This document shows positions 24,816-33,549 of a stretch of 64,000 nt of DNA, one piece after another; position 1 is the first letter of the stretch; each line of letters starts with the position of its first letter. The stretch is from Bacteroidales bacterium (GTDB lineage: Bacteria; Bacteroidota; Bacteroidia; Bacteroidales; F082), in contig JAFUAA010000029.1 in assembly GCA_017460915.1 (NCBI GenBank), forward strand, positions 24,643-88,642. Direction: 5' to 3'. Under the pieces are notes generated by a model that saw nothing but the letters and a program-made list of their open reading frames with translations, was not told the DNA's origin and made no database searches. The position numbers and the translations under genes were made by a program.

Positions 24816-25487
24816 ATGAAAAAACACTTGTTGTCACTTTGCCTCCTGCTGGCAGTGACCTTCACCGCCGAGGCACAAATGCGACCTCCAAGACCGCATT
24901 ATCCTCATCACCCCAAGCGGACTGTGGTCAAGCCCGCGCCGCCCAGAACCCCAAGGCCACCCTATAGCCCCATGGGTGAGTTCCGTTTCCATGTGTTGGC
25001 CGATTTGGGTGTAGGCGATTTCGGCGCCGTCTTCATGCACGAAATTCCTTTCCACTTCAGCGTGGGCGGCATGGCCGAATACCAAATCGGGCATATGACC
25101 AGCATAGGCCTCGGTGCAGAGTATTATTCCAGCTACGGCAAACATTGCCGTTTGTTTGAGAACATGCAGGAAACCTATATCCATACGGTGCCCGTCTATG
25201 CCAACCTGAAATTCACGCTGCCCGACGCTCCCATCAGCCCCTTCATCGAAGGTCGCATTGGCTATTCGCTTCCTGCAGGCGAAGTGACCTGCCTCAACAT
25301 GAATGGAGTGTACCAATACATTTCCACAGGATTGTACACGGGAGGTGGCATTGGGCTCAAGATCTATCGAACCAACCTCAGTTGCGGCGTCTCCGTCATT
25401 GATGTGGTCGACAAGGCCTTGGGCTTCAACGGTGGCCGCGTGGATGTGATTACGGACTATTACGTGCGGCTGTCATTCGCGTTCTGA
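24816..25487 (+). CDS. outer-membrane beta-barrel protein, OmpA/porin-like family
   Basis: 223 residues starting MKKHLLSLCLLLAVTFTAEA; a longer in-frame start upstream is not favoured because this ATG directly opens the signal peptide. After the signal is a proline/histidine-rich linker (MRPPRPHYPHHPKRTVVKPA) and then about eight beta strands (FHVLADLGVGDFGAVFM, GLGAEYYSSYGKHCRLF, YANLKFTLPD, FIEGRIGYSLPAGEV, GGGIGLKIYRTNLSCGVSV) ending YYVRLSFAF with a terminal Phe, the outer-membrane insertion signal. The convergent rsmI gene overlaps its last 15 bp. Confidence 0.8.
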   Translation: MKKHLLSLCLLLAVTFTAEAQMRPPRPHYPHHPKRTVVKPAPPRTPRPPYSPMGEFRFHVLADLGVGDFGAVFMHEIPFHFSVGGMAEYQIGHMTSIGLGAEYYSSYGKHCRLFENMQETYIHTVPVYANLKFTLPDAPISPFIEGRIGYSLPAGEVTCLNMNGVYQYISTGLYTGGGIGLKIYRTNLSCGVSVIDVVDKALGFNGGRVDVITDYYVRLSFAF

Positions 25488-26165
25488 CAACACGCCGTCT
25501 CTCCCTTCAAGAACAATGACGATTTCGCCTTTTATCTCCTTCTTCGAAAAATGCTCGATGACCTCTGCCAAGGTGCCTCGGGCATTTTCTTCATGGACTT
25601 TGGTCAACTCGCGCGAAACGCTGACCTTTCTTTCTGCGCCACAAACCTCGGCCAATTGCTGCAAGGTCTTCAACAAACGGAACGGCGATTCATACAAAAT
25701 CGTGGTATACCAATGGTCCGCCACTTCCTTCAATTTGGTCTGACGGCCTTTCTTGTGCGGCAGAAATCCCTCAAAGATAAACTTTTCGGCCGGCAGGCCC
25801 GAGTTGACCAAAGCCGGCACGAAAGCCGTCGGGCCAGGCAGGCATTCCACCTCGATGCCACGTTTCACGCATTCGCGCACCAACAAGAACCCTGGGTCGG
25901 AGATGGCTGGCGTGCCTGCGTCTGTGACCAAAGCCAAGGTCTCCCCCGCTTGAAGACGGTCGGCGATGTGTACCACCACTTGATGTTCGTTGCGGATATG
26001 GAATGCCGTCATCGGCTTGCTGATGTCCAGATGCCTCAGCAGGTTCCCCGAAGTGCGGGTGTCCTCGGCAAGAATGCCGTCCACCTCTTTCAGTACACGG
26101 ATGGCCCGCAAGGTGATATCCTCAAGATTACCTATGGGTGTTGGAACAAGATAGAGTTTCGACAT
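25473..26165 (-). CDS. rsmI: 16S rRNA (cytidine 1402-2'-O)-methyltransferase
   Basis: RsmI methylates C1402 in the decoding centre with S-adenosylmethionine. The protein of about 230 residues starts MSKLYLVPTPIGNLEDITLR, the tetrapyrrole-methylase-fold signature; an ATG four codons earlier is an alternative. DGILAEDTRTSGNLLRHL, LALVTDAGTPAISDPGFLLV near residue 80, CLPGPTAFVPALVNSGLPAE near 111, and FLPHKKGRQTKL are intact. It lies 8 bp after an upstream gene on the same strand and overlaps the neighbouring outer-membrane gene tail to tail. Confidence 0.95.
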   Translation of the reverse strand: MSKLYLVPTPIGNLEDITLRAIRVLKEVDGILAEDTRTSGNLLRHLDISKPMTAFHIRNEHQVVVHIADRLQAGETLALVTDAGTPAISDPGFLLVRECVKRGIEVECLPGPTAFVPALVNSGLPAEKFIFEGFLPHKKGRQTKLKEVADHWYTTILYESPFRLLKTLQQLAEVCGAERKVSVSRELTKVHEENARGTLAEVIEHFSKKEIKGEIVIVLEGRDGVLSERE

Positions 26166-26173
26166 GGCCCGGT

Positions 26174-27253
26174 TCAATCAAACTTACGCGTGACCAAATC
26201 CCTGAGTTTCTGATAGGCCTCATTGCTGCTGTTCCACTGCAGCTCAATCTTCAGCTCGTTGAGATAAATCATCGCACCGTTCAAAGTCTTCAAGTCGTTG
26301 AGGTTTTCGATGGACTTGTTGTATTTTTCCATACTTCCGCCAAACAACTCATTGACAAACAAAAACTTATCATTGATTCCGATGGCCGATCTTAGGTCAT
26401 GGACTGGATTCTGCTGCAACTTGGCCGCAAGGGAATGGTCTTCCTGCATCATCTTGTCGCCCAAGGTTTCAGAAGTGGAAAGCTCAAACCCTGCATCGTC
26501 GTTATCGAAGAAGTCGGAAACGCTATTGGTTTCACTCCGACCAAAGTCAACAGGTTCATTATAAGGAATTTCATCCTCAACTTGGGGCATCTCCAAGGGG
26601 TTGTCCTTCTCCAAATCCTCGCCGTGCACGCGGTCACGCTCGGGAATTTCATCTTCGGGGATGGCTTCCATCACATGCACGACCTTCCCTTCGGTTTGGA
26701 TCGCCACTGGCTCTGGTTCCAACCCTTTCTCTTGCTCCTCTTCGGGCATATCCTCGAAACGGAAGAAGAAACCGAACTCGTCGCCCAAAGGCTTTTCCTC
26801 CACGGGCGCTTCCTCGACAGGAGCCTCTGTCCCGGCGGGCTGCTGGGTGGTCTGAGGCTCAGTGAACCTTTCTACGACTGGCTCTTCAACCCTTATGATT
26901 GGCATTTCTTCTGCTGGTGCATCAGGTGTTACTTCCTCTGGCTCAGCCACTTCCTGCTCTTGCTCCACTTCCGCTTCAGGCTCGGTGGGCGTTTCTTCCT
27001 GCATCATGCCACCAAAGAGACCTGAAAAGGCCTCGGCATCAAAAGGAAGGTCCTCGTCAAGAGGTTCGTCGCCCAAATTGATGCTGCAAAGTTGGTCGTA
27101 AATGGTGTGAGTGCGGTTCATCAGCACATCCAAATCAAGCAACCCAAGCGGCTTTTCGTTTCTGAGAAGATAGTTGACCTGTTGGTATAACAAACTGATT
27201 TCCTGCTTGATAGAAACCAGTTTTTCTTTTTGGTTCTCAAATTTGTCGTTCAT
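26174..27253 (-). CDS. acidic protein of unknown function with conserved C-terminal domain
   Basis: 359 residues with three parts: an N-terminal helix (MNDKFENQKEKLVSIKQEIS, LLYQQVNYLL), a long Glu/Pro-rich disordered middle (residues about 65-255; repeats such as EAPVEEAPVEEKP), and a C-terminal helical domain DLRSAIGINDKFLFVNELFG, NLNDLKTLNGAMIYLNELKI. The C-terminal domain looks conserved in Bacteroidetes, but I know no function for it. No signal peptide or membrane helix, so it is probably cytoplasmic. It may be co-transcribed with rsmI 8 bp downstream. Confidence 0.8.
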   Translation of the reverse strand: MNDKFENQKEKLVSIKQEISLLYQQVNYLLRNEKPLGLLDLDVLMNRTHTIYDQLCSINLGDEPLDEDLPFDAEAFSGLFGGMMQEETPTEPEAEVEQEQEVAEPEEVTPDAPAEEMPIIRVEEPVVERFTEPQTTQQPAGTEAPVEEAPVEEKPLGDEFGFFFRFEDMPEEEQEKGLEPEPVAIQTEGKVVHVMEAIPEDEIPERDRVHGEDLEKDNPLEMPQVEDEIPYNEPVDFGRSETNSVSDFFDNDDAGFELSTSETLGDKMMQEDHSLAAKLQQNPVHDLRSAIGINDKFLFVNELFGGSMEKYNKSIENLNDLKTLNGAMIYLNELKIELQWNSSNEAYQKLRDLVTRKFD

Positions 27254-27343
27254 ATAGGATTTATCTTTATTTTTGCTTCGACGTGTTCAGCAACCATGCT
27301 GAAAAGAATTTGCTAAAGTACAAATATTCTAAATACTAACGAC

Positions 27344-27979
27344 ATGTTTATCGAAAAAGATTCTCACAATAGGTCACAAGGATGGATTGAAGTGATTTGC
27401 GGCTCCATGTTTTCGGGCAAGACGGAGGAATTGATTCGCCGTTTGAAGCGCGCCAAAATTGCCAAACTGAAGGTGGAGATTTTCAAGCCAGGCGTCGACA
27501 CGCGCTACAGCGACGAAGACGTGGTTTCGCACAACGCGACGGCTTTGCACTCCATCCCCGTGGAAAGCGCCAATGAGATTCTTTTTTATGCCACCGACGT
27601 TGACGTGATTGGCATCGACGAGGCACAATTCCTTGACGATGAACTTCCTAACGTTTGCTCCCAACTGGCCAATCAAGGCGTGCGCGTCATCATTGCGGGT
27701 TTGGACATGGACTTCTTGGGCCATCCCTTCGGCCCTATGCCCAAGCTGATGGCCATCGCCGAGGACGTAACCAAAGTGCATGCCATCTGCGTACGATGTG
27801 GCAGCCAAGCACAATTCTCGCACCGCATCATCGCGGGCGAAAAATTGGTACTACTAGGTGAGACGGAAAGTTACGAGCCCCTATGCCGCGCCTGCTACTT
27901 GAAGGCTCGCGAAGAGAAATTATTTTCCTCGGCCTTGGACAACAATCAAGACGGTGTAAATCAAGATCTTAATATCTAA
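27344..27979 (+). CDS. tdk: thymidine kinase
   Basis: Type II thymidine kinase, salvaging thymidine to dTMP. The 211 residues include the P-loop [20 protein letters not shown] near residue 18, the Walker B region [18 protein letters not shown] near 89, [20 protein letters not shown] near 120, and a zinc finger: [14 protein letters not shown] and, closer to the C-terminus, CRACYLK. All features are intact. The last 60 bp overlap the convergent sugar-transferase gene, an unusually long tail-to-tail overlap that leaves no room for a terminator. Confidence 0.96.
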   Translation: MFIEKDSHNRSQGWIEVICGSMFSGKTEELIRRLKRAKIAKLKVEIFKPGVDTRYSDEDVVSHNATALHSIPVESANEILFYATDVDVIGIDEAQFLDDELPNVCSQLANQGVRVIIAGLDMDFLGHPFGPMPKLMAIAEDVTKVHAICVRCGSQAQFSHRIIAGEKLVLLGETESYEPLCRACYLKAREEKLFSSALDNNQDGVNQDLNI

Positions 27980-29344
27980 ACTTAGGCTGACGTTTTCGAT
28001 ATAGAGCACGTCGTATTTCAGCCGTTCAATCATTTCCTCCACGTTTTCGGCGTAGCCGTATTTCACTTCGCCCCAACTGGTGATGCCCGGCTTCACTTTC
28101 AGAAGCAAACGATAATAAGGTGCCGTCTCCATGATTTTATCAATAAAATATTGACGTTCAGGACGATAGCCAACAAGCGACATATCGCCTTTCAGCACGG
28201 TCCAAAACTGCGGGATTTCGTCCAAACGCACCTTGCGCATGAATTTTCCGAACTTGGTGATGCGTGGGTCATCGTCACTCGAAAGCATGGGCGTGCCGCT
28301 CGATTCGGCATCAACCCTCATGCTGCGGAACTTGGCCATCTTGAAAGGCTTGCCGCCCTTGCCGATGCGTTCTTGCACGTAGAAAATCGGACCTTTCGAG
28401 GTGGCTTTCACGATGAGGGCACAAGCCAAAAACACAGGTGAGAGAATGACAAGCGCCAAAGCGGAAGCAACAATATCAAAAGCCCGCTTCACCACCCGTT
28501 GCCAGATGGGCATCAGCTCGGGCGTGACCTGCACCAAAGGAGCCTGCCAGATGGCCGACTGCTTGACCGAGCCAAACACCAAATCCTGCATGGCCGGAAT
28601 GATTTTCACGTTGGCATCCGTCGTGTCGACCACGGTAAGCAACACCTTCATCGTCTCCACCTCGGAACGTTCAATGGCAATGACAACTTCCTCGACGTTG
28701 TTTTCCTTAACGATGCGCTCAATGTCGTGATATGATCCCAAACGCGGGAGGAACTCGCCCAGTTTATATTCCTTCTTATCGTAAACATTGAGAAAGCCTA
28801 TGACGCGCCGCCCCGATGGCTTCACCTCCTCTTCGATTTCCCTGAAGATGGCGCAAGCGTTGTCGTTGCTGCCCACGATGAGCGTGTTGAAGCCTATCTT
28901 CTTGTTCCTAATCCTTGAAATCACCGTCGTGGTGATGATGAGACGCGGAATGTAAGTCATCAGGAACTGGAAAGTGAACAACGCGATAAACGATTGATAA
29001 TAAGATTTATAACTCGCCACATCATCGTCAAGAATGACCACAAAAAACAACACCACCACACCAAGCAAGGTGATGAAGAAAGTCTGGCCCAATTCCTTGA
29101 GGCGCGACTTCATGTAGACCTTTTCGTAGGCTCCCGTCACGGCATGGAACAGCTGCCAGCAAATGGGGATGATGGCCACACCGAGCCAGAAACTTGGCGT
29201 GGCGAACGAATGCGTGATGCGGTCCCAATAATTGATGTAAAGGTCTTCGTGCGCCTTGCGGAAAAAGTAAAACAATGTCCACGCCAGGATGGAGGCAATC
29301 CAATCGACGATGAAATAGACCGATGCCAATCTCTTCTTGTTCAT
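27920..29344 (-). CDS. polyprenyl-phosphate sugar-1-phosphate transferase (WcaJ/PglC type)
   Basis: Starts surface polysaccharide synthesis by moving a sugar-1-phosphate from a UDP-sugar to undecaprenyl phosphate at the inner membrane. Of 474 residues, the N-terminal part has four transmembrane helices, the middle is a Rossmann-like domain ([20 protein letters not shown]), and from about residue 285 comes the catalytic bacterial sugar transferase domain: [76 protein letters not shown]. The sugar specificity is unknown, and no capsule gene cluster is adjacent. It overlaps the upstream lipoprotein gene by 4 bp (ATGA), so they form an operon. Confidence 0.92.
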   Translation of the reverse strand: MNKKRLASVYFIVDWIASILAWTLFYFFRKAHEDLYINYWDRITHSFATPSFWLGVAIIPICWQLFHAVTGAYEKVYMKSRLKELGQTFFITLLGVVVLFFVVILDDDVASYKSYYQSFIALFTFQFLMTYIPRLIITTTVISRIRNKKIGFNTLIVGSNDNACAIFREIEEEVKPSGRRVIGFLNVYDKKEYKLGEFLPRLGSYHDIERIVKENNVEEVVIAIERSEVETMKVLLTVVDTTDANVKIIPAMQDLVFGSVKQSAIWQAPLVQVTPELMPIWQRVVKRAFDIVASALALVILSPVFLACALIVKATSKGPIFYVQERIGKGGKPFKMAKFRSMRVDAESSGTPMLSSDDDPRITKFGKFMRKVRLDEIPQFWTVLKGDMSLVGYRPERQYFIDKIMETAPYYRLLLKVKPGITSWGEVKYGYAENVEEMIERLKYDVLYIENVSLSLDIKILIYTVLIVVQGRGK

Positions 29345-30315
29345 AAATCTTGTAAATCTCGATACAGCAGTTTCAGATTGTCCAAATAATAATAACGACG
29401 TTCGTTAATCGGATGATACACAACATTATAATCCAGATCTTCCTGAGTCGTCAAGTCGGAAGTGAAATACAGCTTGAAATAAGAGGCTGAGTGGTAATCG
29501 TTCATCAAAGGCCCGATGTTGATGTAAATCTTGTTCCATCTCTCGGGTTTGTCGTGCGTCTTGTCGGTCGGCGTCACCTTGACCAGTTTCAGCGTTTTCA
29601 ATTGATAGCTTTCATAATACTGGACGCCAACGCAAAACGTGTCGTTGCAGCAGTAATCCATCTCGAGCAGGCAATAAACGCCTGAAGAGAAATCCTTATA
29701 GAAATCAAATTCATCCGCCGTGGCCAAAACAAAATCCAAGGAATCGGGCGGCAATTCCACCTTGCCCGAGAAAAACGAGTTGGCGGAAAGCCAAGCCTCG
29801 CTACCCGTCACGCGAACGATGTTCGCATCGCTTTCGGGCTCGGGCAACAAGCTGCTCGTGTTTTCAAAATCCTCAGTCCAGGCCAAGTTGGTGCCATCAC
29901 CGATGGGATAATAGCTCAACACGGGCTGTATGGTGACGATGCTGTCTTCCACGAGATTCAGGCTTTCATACACCCTGCGTTGGTAGAACGGATACCTGTC
30001 GCGAGCATCCGATCGGCCATCCACCTTGATGCCGCCATAAACAATCACTTTGTGCGCCCCCTTTTTCAGGACGGGGAACGTGGCAGGCAACTCAAAAGCA
30101 CCAATCAGTTGGTCGTCGACATAGACCCATGCGTCCGTCAGCTTTGAGGTAGGGGCTCCGAAGGCATAATAATCCGTATTCGGGTCAACAGTGATGGAGT
30201 CGATATGAATGTAAGAAGGCACAGTCTGCCCGCCTTCAAACTTCCTGCACGAAAGAGCTCCCAACATGAATAGGACAACTCCTACAACCGCAAAAAGGGT
30301 AGATTTTCGAATCAT
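29341..30315 (-). CDS. hypothetical lipoprotein
   Basis: 324 residues with a lipoprotein signal (GVVLFMLGALSCRKFEG; Cys at about residue 23). The mature part has SYIHIDSITVDPNTDYYAFG, LTDAWVYVDDQLIGAFELPA, KKGAHKVIVYGGIKVDGRSD and LAWTEDFENTSSLLPEPESD, typical of beta-sandwich surface lipoproteins. No assigned family is recognised. The four-base overlap with the sugar transferase suggests they are made together, perhaps for polysaccharide assembly at the envelope, but that is inference from position only. Confidence 0.8.
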   Translation of the reverse strand: MIRKSTLFAVVGVVLFMLGALSCRKFEGGQTVPSYIHIDSITVDPNTDYYAFGAPTSKLTDAWVYVDDQLIGAFELPATFPVLKKGAHKVIVYGGIKVDGRSDARDRYPFYQRRVYESLNLVEDSIVTIQPVLSYYPIGDGTNLAWTEDFENTSSLLPEPESDANIVRVTGSEAWLSANSFFSGKVELPPDSLDFVLATADEFDFYKDFSSGVYCLLEMDYCCNDTFCVGVQYYESYQLKTLKLVKVTPTDKTHDKPERWNKIYINIGPLMNDYHSASYFKLYFTSDLTTQEDLDYNVVYHPINERRYYYLDNLKLLYRDLQDL

Positions 30316-30374
30316 GATTGTATTATTTTACTAAGGAAACGACAGCCATTGGGGATTATTGTAGCAACTGCCGT

Positions 30375-31361
30375 TTATTTCTTCACCTTGGCACTCGACT
30401 CGCTGACCGCATCAAGGATACGATAGGCCAATTTCAGCACGTTGATGCCATCATTGATACTTACCGTTGGCGTGGTATTGTGGACGATGGCTCCATAAAA
30501 GCTCTCAAGCTCGGTTTTTATCGCGTTAATCGGATGGATTTCAGGCATTTTGAAAGTGATTTGCTTTTCGCGGCCATCGGCCAAAGTGATGGTGGTCGAA
30601 AGCGGATTGGTTTCGTCCACGGTGTCGCTGATGCGGAAGACTTCTGCTTTCTTGTCGAGGAAATCCACGGTGATGTAGGCGTCTTTTTGGAAGATGCGGG
30701 TCTTGCGCATGTATTTCATCGACAGGCGCGAAGCCGTCAGGTTGGCCACCGCGCCGTTCTCGAACTCGATGCGCACATTGGTGATGTCGGGCGTGGGGCT
30801 GACGATGCTCACGCCGCTCGCGCTGATGTGGGCGATTGGCGACTTGACGATAGTGAGCAGAATATCAAGGTCGTGCACCATCAAATCAAGGACGACGGGC
30901 ACATCCGTTCCACGCGGGTTGAACTGCGCCAAGCGATGCGCCTCGATGAACAGCGGTTCGCCGATGAAAGGCTCAGCGGCGATGAAAGCCGGATTGAAAC
31001 GCTCCACATGCCCAACTTGCACCTTCACGCCCGCCTCGTCAGCGAGTCTCTTCAAGGCGTTGGCCTCGTCGGGCGTGGCCACGATGGGCTTCTCGATAAA
31101 GACGTGCTTGCGTTTCTGTAAGGCTTTTGAGGCGCACTCAAAATGGCGGATGGTGGGCGTGACGATGTCCACCACATCCACCGCATCTATCAGTGAATCA
31201 ACGGAATCGAAGCATCTTGCTCCCGTTTCCGCTTCCACCTGTCGCGCAGTTTCTTCAACAGGGTCAAAAAAGCCAACCAGATCATATTCTTCGATTTGTT
31301 TGATGCAGTCGAGATGAATCTTGCCCAAATGTCCTGCACCTAAAACACCGATTTTCAGCAT
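30375..31361 (-). CDS. Gfo/Idh/MocA-family oxidoreductase
   Basis: NAD(P)-dependent sugar-type dehydrogenase, 328 residues. The N-terminal Rossmann fold is seen in KIGVLGAGHLGKIHLDCIKQ, the strand DVVDIVTPTIRHFECASKAL, and the catalytic EKPI in RKHVFIEKPIVATPDEANAL near residue 94; the C-terminal alpha/beta domain includes VQVGHVERFNPAFIAAEPFI and LVVHD-like VVLDLMVHDLDILLTIVK. It resembles UDP-sugar or viologen-exporter-type oxidoreductases often found in lipid A/polysaccharide pathways, but the substrate cannot be told. A -7 element TATTTTTG lies at 31378-31385. Confidence 0.92.
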   Translation of the reverse strand: MLKIGVLGAGHLGKIHLDCIKQIEEYDLVGFFDPVEETARQVEAETGARCFDSVDSLIDAVDVVDIVTPTIRHFECASKALQKRKHVFIEKPIVATPDEANALKRLADEAGVKVQVGHVERFNPAFIAAEPFIGEPLFIEAHRLAQFNPRGTDVPVVLDLMVHDLDILLTIVKSPIAHISASGVSIVSPTPDITNVRIEFENGAVANLTASRLSMKYMRKTRIFQKDAYITVDFLDKKAEVFRISDTVDETNPLSTTITLADGREKQITFKMPEIHPINAIKTELESFYGAIVHNTTPTVSINDGINVLKLAYRILDAVSESSAKVKK

Positions 31362-31377
31362 AGACGATAATTTTGCG

Positions 31378-31385
31378 CAAAAATA
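31378..31385 (-). promoter_or_regulatory. -7 element of the oxidoreductase gene
   Basis: TATTTTTG followed by CGC on the minus strand, 16 bp before the start codon; matches TAnnTTTG. Confidence 0.6.
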
Positions 31386-31431
31386 GTCTTTTTATCGTTT
31401 CGCGAAGCCGATTTTCCCGTAATTTCGCGGC

Positions 31432-32097
31432 ATGAACTCCAACTTAGAAGACACTTACCGCCACAAAGGCCTCCGCAAGCAACTCGTCGACCAACTGAAA
31501 GCCAAAGGCATCACCGACGAGACCGTACTTTCGGCCCTCAGCGAGGTGCCGCGCCATGTGTTCCTCGACTCTTCTTTCGTCGAACTCGCCTATCAGGACA
31601 TGGCCTTTCCCATCGGCTCGGGGCAGACCATTTCGCAGCCTTCGACGGTGGCTTTCCAAACCCAACTTTTGCAAGTGCAGAAAGGCATAAAGGTGCTCGA
31701 AATTGGCACGGGTTCGGGCTACCAGGCTTGTGTGCTCGCCGCGATGGGCGCCAAGGTGTTCAGCATCGAGCGGCAGCGCAACCTGTTTTTCAAGACCAAA
31801 GAAATCTTGGAGCAACTTCCCTTCCGCGTGAAGACCTTCCTCGGCGACGGCTTTGAAGGTCTGCCCACCTACCAGCCTTTCGACCGCGTCATCATCACGG
31901 CAGGCGCACCGGGTGTCCCTGAAAAACTTATCGAACAGATGAAGCCCAACGGCATCATGGTCATCCCAATGGACAACGCCGAAGGCGAAGGCCAAACCAT
32001 GCTGAAAATCACCAAAATGGAAGACGGCTCACTGAAAAAAGAGGAATTCGGCGACTTCAAGTTCGTGCCCATGCTGAAGGAGATTGGGAACGATTAG
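31432..32097 (+). CDS. pcm: protein-L-isoaspartate O-methyltransferase
   Basis: Repairs isoaspartyl damage in proteins with S-adenosylmethionine. The 221 residues include VPRHVFLDSSFVELAYQDMA near residue 36, FPIGSGQTISQPSTVAFQTQ, the SAM motif VLEIGTGSGYQACVLAAMGA near 88, and DRVIITAGAPGVPEKLIEQM. It ends MLKEIGND with a TAG stop, which shows that TAG is a normal terminator here. A hairpin follows at 32104. Confidence 0.95.
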   Translation: MNSNLEDTYRHKGLRKQLVDQLKAKGITDETVLSALSEVPRHVFLDSSFVELAYQDMAFPIGSGQTISQPSTVAFQTQLLQVQKGIKVLEIGTGSGYQACVLAAMGAKVFSIERQRNLFFKTKEILEQLPFRVKTFLGDGFEGLPTYQPFDRVIITAGAPGVPEKLIEQMKPNGIMVIPMDNAEGEGQTMLKITKMEDGSLKKEEFGDFKFVPMLKEIGND

Positions 32098-32103
32098 ACT
32101 ATC

Positions 32104-32137
32104 TTTATCGAGGTTTTTCCCGAGAAACCACGATAAA
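32104..32137 (+). terminator. hairpin after pcm
   Basis: TTTATCG-a-GGTTT ... AAACC-a-CGATAAA pairs over 12 bases with one mismatch; an A-rich tract follows rather than a long T run, so termination may be partly factor-dependent. Confidence 0.55.
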
Positions 32138-32151
32138 ACAAAAATTCTTCT

Positions 32152-32159
32152 TATTTTTG
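32152..32159 (+). promoter_or_regulatory. -7 element before ATPase A
   Basis: TATTTTTG followed by CAAAATC; matches TAnnTTTG. It is 68 bp before the ATG at 32227, so the repeats at 32174-32220 lie in the transcribed leader. Confidence 0.6.
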
Positions 32160-32173
32160 CAAAATCATTATTT

Positions 32174-32220
32174 CATACGGAAAAGTGTAGCATCATCACA
32201 CAAATCCATACGAAAAAGTG
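32174..32220 (+). repeat. 33-bp-period leader repeat of ATPase A
   Basis: CATACGGAAAAGTG at 32174-32187 recurs 33 bp later as CATACGAAAAAGTG at 32207-32220, separated by 19 unrelated bases. The second copy ends 6 bp before the ATG. The core GAAAARTG-like motif is shared with the 34-bp-period repeats in front of the ATPase gene at 61673. Confidence 0.7.
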
Positions 32221-32226
32221 CATTTT

Positions 32227-33546
32227 ATGAGAATAAAGAGAGAGATAGAAGACCAATTATTGGCTTGGAAGCAGTCCAAAAACAGGAAACCGTTATTATT
32301 GCAAGGAGCGCGTCAGATTGGAAAAACTTGGATGATGGAGGCTTTCGGGAAGGCCTATTACGACTATTGCGTGAAGTTCGACTTCGACCGCCATCCCGAA
32401 TACAAAGATGCATTCCTGACCTCCAAAGATCCAGAAAGAGTGCTGAAGGAATTAGCCATTTATAGCAATGTGCCGTTGCTCCCCGAAAAGACGCTCATCA
32501 TCTTCGACGAAATCCAAGAATGCGAGGAGGCTCTGAACAGCCTGAAATATTTCTACGAGGATGCCCCGCAATACCACATCATAGCGGCAGGTTCGCTGCT
32601 TGGCGTGGCCGTAAAAAAGCGAAGCATGAGCGTTCCCGTCGGCAAGGTGAAGATGATGCGAATGTATCCGCTCACTTTCCGCGAGTTCCTACGCGCATCA
32701 GACCCGAAGACCTTTGAATACATTGACGCCATCCAAACCGCTGAACACCTTCCCACGATGGTTTTGAACAAACTACTGCTGGAATACAAGCGGTATCAGG
32801 TCTGCGGCGGAATGCCAGAAGCGGTCGTGGCCATGCTCGACAACCAAGGCATGGAGGCCGTTGAAGAAGCGTTGCAGGGCATTTTGGACTTGTACGAATT
32901 GGATTTTGCGAAATACGCCAATCCCGTGGAAATACCGAGAATCCGCACCATTTGGCATTCGCTATCTTCGCAACTGTCGAAGGGAAACCGAAAGTTCATC
33001 TATAAGGTGATTCGCTCAGGGGCACGGTCGAAGGACTACGAGGATGCCTTGCTATGGCTCAAGGATGCCGGCCTGATTTACCAGATTTTCAACATCTCCA
33101 AACCCGGCATTCCCTTGAGCGGCTATGCCGAGCCAGATGCCTTCAAGGTCTATGCCTGCGATTGCGGCTTGCTGCGCCGATTGGCCCATGTGACTGCCGA
33201 CACCATCATCAACTACAATGCGGGTTTCACGGAATTTAAGGGCGCATTGGCGGAGAATGTGGTGCTTCAATCCTTGGTGAGCAACAAGGATGCCGAAGTA
33301 CCGTATTATTGGACTTCGGGCAACACCGCGGAAGTGGAGTTTGTCATCCAACACCAATCGGAAATCATCCCCATCGAAGTGAAGGCCGAGGGTAATGTGT
33401 GCGGCAAAAGCCTGACCGTCTATAACAACCGCTACCAGCCCAAACACAGGGTGCGGTTTTCCGCCAACAACCTCCAGCAGAACGATAATTTGTTGAGTAT
33501 CCCCTCGCCTATGGCGTGCTGGCTGATGAAATTCTTGGAGGAATAA
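32227..33546 (+). CDS. AAA ATPase with DUF4143 domain (copy A)
   Basis: A 439-residue protein starting MRIKREIEDQLLAWKQSKNR. The N-terminal AAA_14 domain has Walker A LLLQGARQIGKTWMM (residues about 22-36) and Walker B TLIIFDEIQECEEALNSLKY near 90, with the sensor-like HIIAAGSLLGV. The middle is winged-helix-like, and the C-terminal DUF4143 region has EVEFVIQHQSEIIPIEVKAE near 383, matching the E...ExK pattern of PD-(D/E)XK nuclease folds. This family is very common in anaerobes and archaea, usually as isolated genes, and its role is not established. It ends 3 bp from the stop of the convergent broken propeller-like gene. No frameshift seen. Confidence 0.9.
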   Translation: MRIKREIEDQLLAWKQSKNRKPLLLQGARQIGKTWMMEAFGKAYYDYCVKFDFDRHPEYKDAFLTSKDPERVLKELAIYSNVPLLPEKTLIIFDEIQECEEALNSLKYFYEDAPQYHIIAAGSLLGVAVKKRSMSVPVGKVKMMRMYPLTFREFLRASDPKTFEYIDAIQTAEHLPTMVLNKLLLEYKRYQVCGGMPEAVVAMLDNQGMEAVEEALQGILDLYELDFAKYANPVEIPRIRTIWHSLSSQLSKGNRKFIYKVIRSGARSKDYEDALLWLKDAGLIYQIFNISKPGIPLSGYAEPDAFKVYACDCGLLRRLAHVTADTIINYNAGFTEFKGALAENVVLQSLVSNKDAEVPYYWTSGNTAEVEFVIQHQSEIIPIEVKAEGNVCGKSLTVYNNRYQPKHRVRFSANNLQQNDNLLSIPSPMACWLMKFLEE

Positions 33547-33549
33547 TCC

